DNA of 7,069 bases. Origin: Comamonadaceae bacterium. Its GTDB lineage: Bacteria > Pseudomonadota > Gammaproteobacteria > Burkholderiales > Burkholderiaceae. The DNA lies in the NCBI GenBank assembly GCA_947377705.1, contig CANCGU010000137.1:1-7069 (forward strand), given 5' to 3'. The translations under genes were made by a program, and so were the position numbers. Each line of letters begins with the position of its first letter. Within the stretch, counting starts at the first letter, position 1. This document shows positions 5,726 to 7,069 of this stretch, one piece after another. The notes beneath the pieces are model-generated. The model was not told the DNA's origin. It was given only the letters and a program-made list of their open reading frames with translations, and did not search any database.

Positions 5726-6628
5726 TCAGACTTCGGTGTTGCGCACGCCACTGGCCACATGGCCTGCGGGGACGTGACGGGCAGCTGATTCGATGTGGCC
5801 GGTTTGGTCGTCAAAGAAAAAATCAGGCTCAAACTCGCGCAAGAACTCGCCTTTCTCAAGGCCGCCCAAGAACATGGCTTCGTCCACTTCAATGTTCCAG
5901 TTCATCAGCGTGCGAATGGCGCGCTCGTGGGCAGGCGCGCTGCGTGCGGTGACCAGCGCGGTGCGAATGCGCATGTGCGGTGTGCCCGCTTGTTGCAGCA
6001 CTTGCAAGGCGGCCAGCAAGGGTTTGAAAGGACCGGCGGGCAAAGGCTGTGCCGCATTGGTTTTTTCATGCTGTTGGAACGCGTCCAAGCCTTGGGCTTG
6101 AAACACCCGCTCGGCTTCGTCGCTGAACAGCACAGCATCACCGTCAAAGGCAATGCGTACTTCGTGTGGGTTGGCCTCTGAGGCGTGGGCCGAGTGCGGA
6201 TACACCTGTGCGGCGGGAACACCTGCATCGAGTGCCGAACGCACATCTGATAAATGCGTAGACAAAAACAAGTTGGCGTTGAGTGGGCGCAAATAGCGCC
6301 AGGGCGATTGACCTCGGGTGAAGCTGCCGCGTTGAATCGGCAAGCCGTAGTGCTGCGCCGAGCGAAACACACGCATGCCGCTGACAGGGTCGTTGCGCGA
6401 GAGGATCACCACTTCCACGCGTTGTGCTTCAGACGTGTTGAAAGCCAATAGCTTTTGCACCAACGAAAACGCCACGCCGGGTTTGGCTGGAGTTTCCAGA
6501 CGGTCGAGCTGCAGATTCATGTAGGCGCGGTCATCGCCTTGTTCGAAGACTTGGTTTTCTTCTTCAAAGTCGAACAGGGCGCGAGACGAAATCGCGACCA
6601 CCAATTTACCGTCGAGAGAAACACCCAT
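5726..6628 (-). CDS. Cytosolic 5'-nucleotidase (cN-I-like family)
   Basis: This is a 300-residue protein of the bacterial branch of the 5-nucleotidase family that includes animal cN-I (NT5C1), HAD-fold enzymes that dephosphorylate nucleoside monophosphates. Family blocks appear in order: LVVAISSRALFDFEEEN (9-25), VVILSRNDP (73-81), the catalytic AFDGDAVLFSDEAE (160-173) with Asp162 and Asp164 as the likely nucleophile pair, ALVTAR (224-229), and MFLGGLEKGEFL (252-263) with Lys259, then DFFFDDQTGHIE (269-280). The length suits the family and no key block is missing. There is no signal peptide, so it should act in the cytoplasm. The ATG at 6628-6626 has a GAGG 6 bases upstream, inside the last codons of gspF. 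Gaps to gspF (3 bases) and to the ABC transporter (6 bases) point to one transcript. Nucleotide preference cannot be read from the sequence. Confidence 0.92.
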   Translation of the reverse strand: MGVSLDGKLVVAISSRALFDFEEENQVFEQGDDRAYMNLQLDRLETPAKPGVAFSLVQKLLAFNTSEAQRVEVVILSRNDPVSGMRVFRSAQHYGLPIQRGSFTRGQSPWRYLRPLNANLFLSTHLSDVRSALDAGVPAAQVYPHSAHASEANPHEVRIAFDGDAVLFSDEAERVFQAQGLDAFQQHEKTNAAQPLPAGPFKPLLAALQVLQQAGTPHMRIRTALVTARSAPAHERAIRTLMNWNIEVDEAMFLGGLEKGEFLREFEPDFFFDDQTGHIESAARHVPAGHVASGVRNTEV

Positions 6629-6631
6629 GAT

Positions 6632-7069
6632 TTACCTCACCCATTGATTGAGTTGAATGATGGGCAGCATCACGGCCAGCACGATGAGCATGACCATCGC
6701 GCCCATGACCACGATGAGCAAGGGCTCAAGGATAGTCGCCAGTTGTAAAGCGCGGCGTTGCACGTCTTCGCTCAGTTGCGTTGCTGCGCGTTGCAGCATG
6801 GTGGGTAGTGTGCCGGTTTGCTCGCCCAAGCGCGAAAACATCACCAACAAGCGTGGGAAGCGGGCGTGTTGTGCAAGGGCAGAAGCCAGCGGCGCACCCT
6901 CACGCACCAGCACCAGGGCCGCTTGTGCATCGCGTTTGAGCGCGGTGTTGCTGAGGGTGTCGGCGGCCGCTTGCAGCGCTTTCAAAATGGGAACGCCCGC
7001 AGTGGCCAACATGGCCAGCGTGCTGGCAAACCTGGCTGCGTTGTAGCCACGGGCTAAGCGACCAATCAG
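6632..7069 (-). CDS. gspF: Type II secretion system inner-membrane protein GspF, C-terminal part
   Basis: These are the last 145 codons of a GspF/PilC-family platform protein. GspF sits in the inner membrane and couples the secretion ATPase to pseudopilus assembly. The frame is open to the window edge, so the ATG at 7012 is an internal Met, not the start. The visible part is the second T2SSF domain: LARGYNAARFASTLAMLATA near the fragment's start, then AGVPILKAL, then FPRLLVMFSRLGEQTGTLP, then the last membrane helix LLIVVMGAMVMLIVLAVMLP and the ending IIQLNQWVR. The LPIxQLNQ-type ending favours GspF over PilC or the type IV pilus homologues, although a paralogue of a separate secretion locus cannot be excluded because the other gsp genes lie outside the window. 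It is followed after 3 bases by the nucleotidase gene. Confidence 0.92.
   Translation of the reverse strand: MIGRLARGYNAARFASTLAMLATAGVPILKALQAAADTLSNTALKRDAQAALVLVREGAPLASALAQHARFPRLLVMFSRLGEQTGTLPTMLQRAATQLSEDVQRRALQLATILEPLLIVVMGAMVMLIVLAVMLPIIQLNQWVR
6635..6638 (-). promoter_or_regulatory. Shine-Dalgarno of the 5'-nucleotidase gene, inside gspF
   Basis: GAGG on the minus strand, 6 bases before the ATG at 6628. It overlaps the final Val-Arg-stop codons of gspF, so ribosomes finishing gspF would pass directly over it, consistent with coupled translation. Confidence 0.6.

Noticed and set aside
5795..6181. 128-codon open frame on the plus strand
   Set aside because: It is antisense to the catalytic part of the nucleotidase gene and shows no domain or family resemblance.
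7010..7012. ATG as a start for the GspF-like gene
   Set aside because: The frame continues upstream to the window edge with the family motif LARGYNAARFASTLA, so this Met is internal.
1..7069. CRISPR array, tRNA, rRNA, insertion sequence or phage genes
   Set aside because: No spaced direct repeats, no tRNA-like cloverleaf, no transposase or integrase motifs, and no terminal inverted repeats were seen; almost every base is assigned to recognisable genes.

Overview
The window looks like ordinary chromosome of a betaproteobacterium, most likely Burkholderiales and probably Comamonadaceae. This placement is inferred from the flavour of the proteins (a GspF of the LARGYN type, a Burkholderiales-like QueC tail, a tandem YggT) and from the moderately GC-rich, very compact coding. 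No rRNA, tRNA, insertion sequence, phage gene or CRISPR array is visible. About 97% of the bases are coding, and no gene-free stretch exceeds 60 bases.

The layout is four transcription blocks in alternating directions. (1) Bases 1-1323, plus strand: the 3' end of a malic enzyme, a 73-residue HNH-type protein, and an EamA/DMT-family permease. They are packed with a 4-base gap and a 1-base stop/start overlap. (2) Bases 2496-1335, minus strand: a two-domain YggT membrane protein followed by a Blc-type lipocalin with a signal peptide. (3) Bases 2554-3868, plus strand: a UPF0114 (YqhA-like) membrane protein, then queC, the preQ0 synthase of the queuosine pathway, 7 bases apart. (4) Bases 7069-3872, minus strand: the C-terminal half of a type II secretion GspF, a cN-I-type cytosolic 5'-nucleotidase, and a full-length SbmA/BacA/YddA-like ABC exporter-fold transporter. 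Their gaps are 3 and 6 bases, so they are probably co-transcribed.

Blocks 1 and 2 converge with 11 bases between stop codons, and a good hairpin spans both stops. Blocks 3 and 4 converge with only 3 bases between stops, inside a perfect 7-bp inverted repeat. Blocks 2 and 3 diverge from a 57-base gap that must carry both promoters, unless they lie inside coding sequence.

I do not see a clear undescribed system. The points most worth a second look are the small HNH protein locked between a metabolic enzyme and a permease, the nucleotidase/ABC-transporter pair behind gspF, and the stem-loops at the two convergent junctions.
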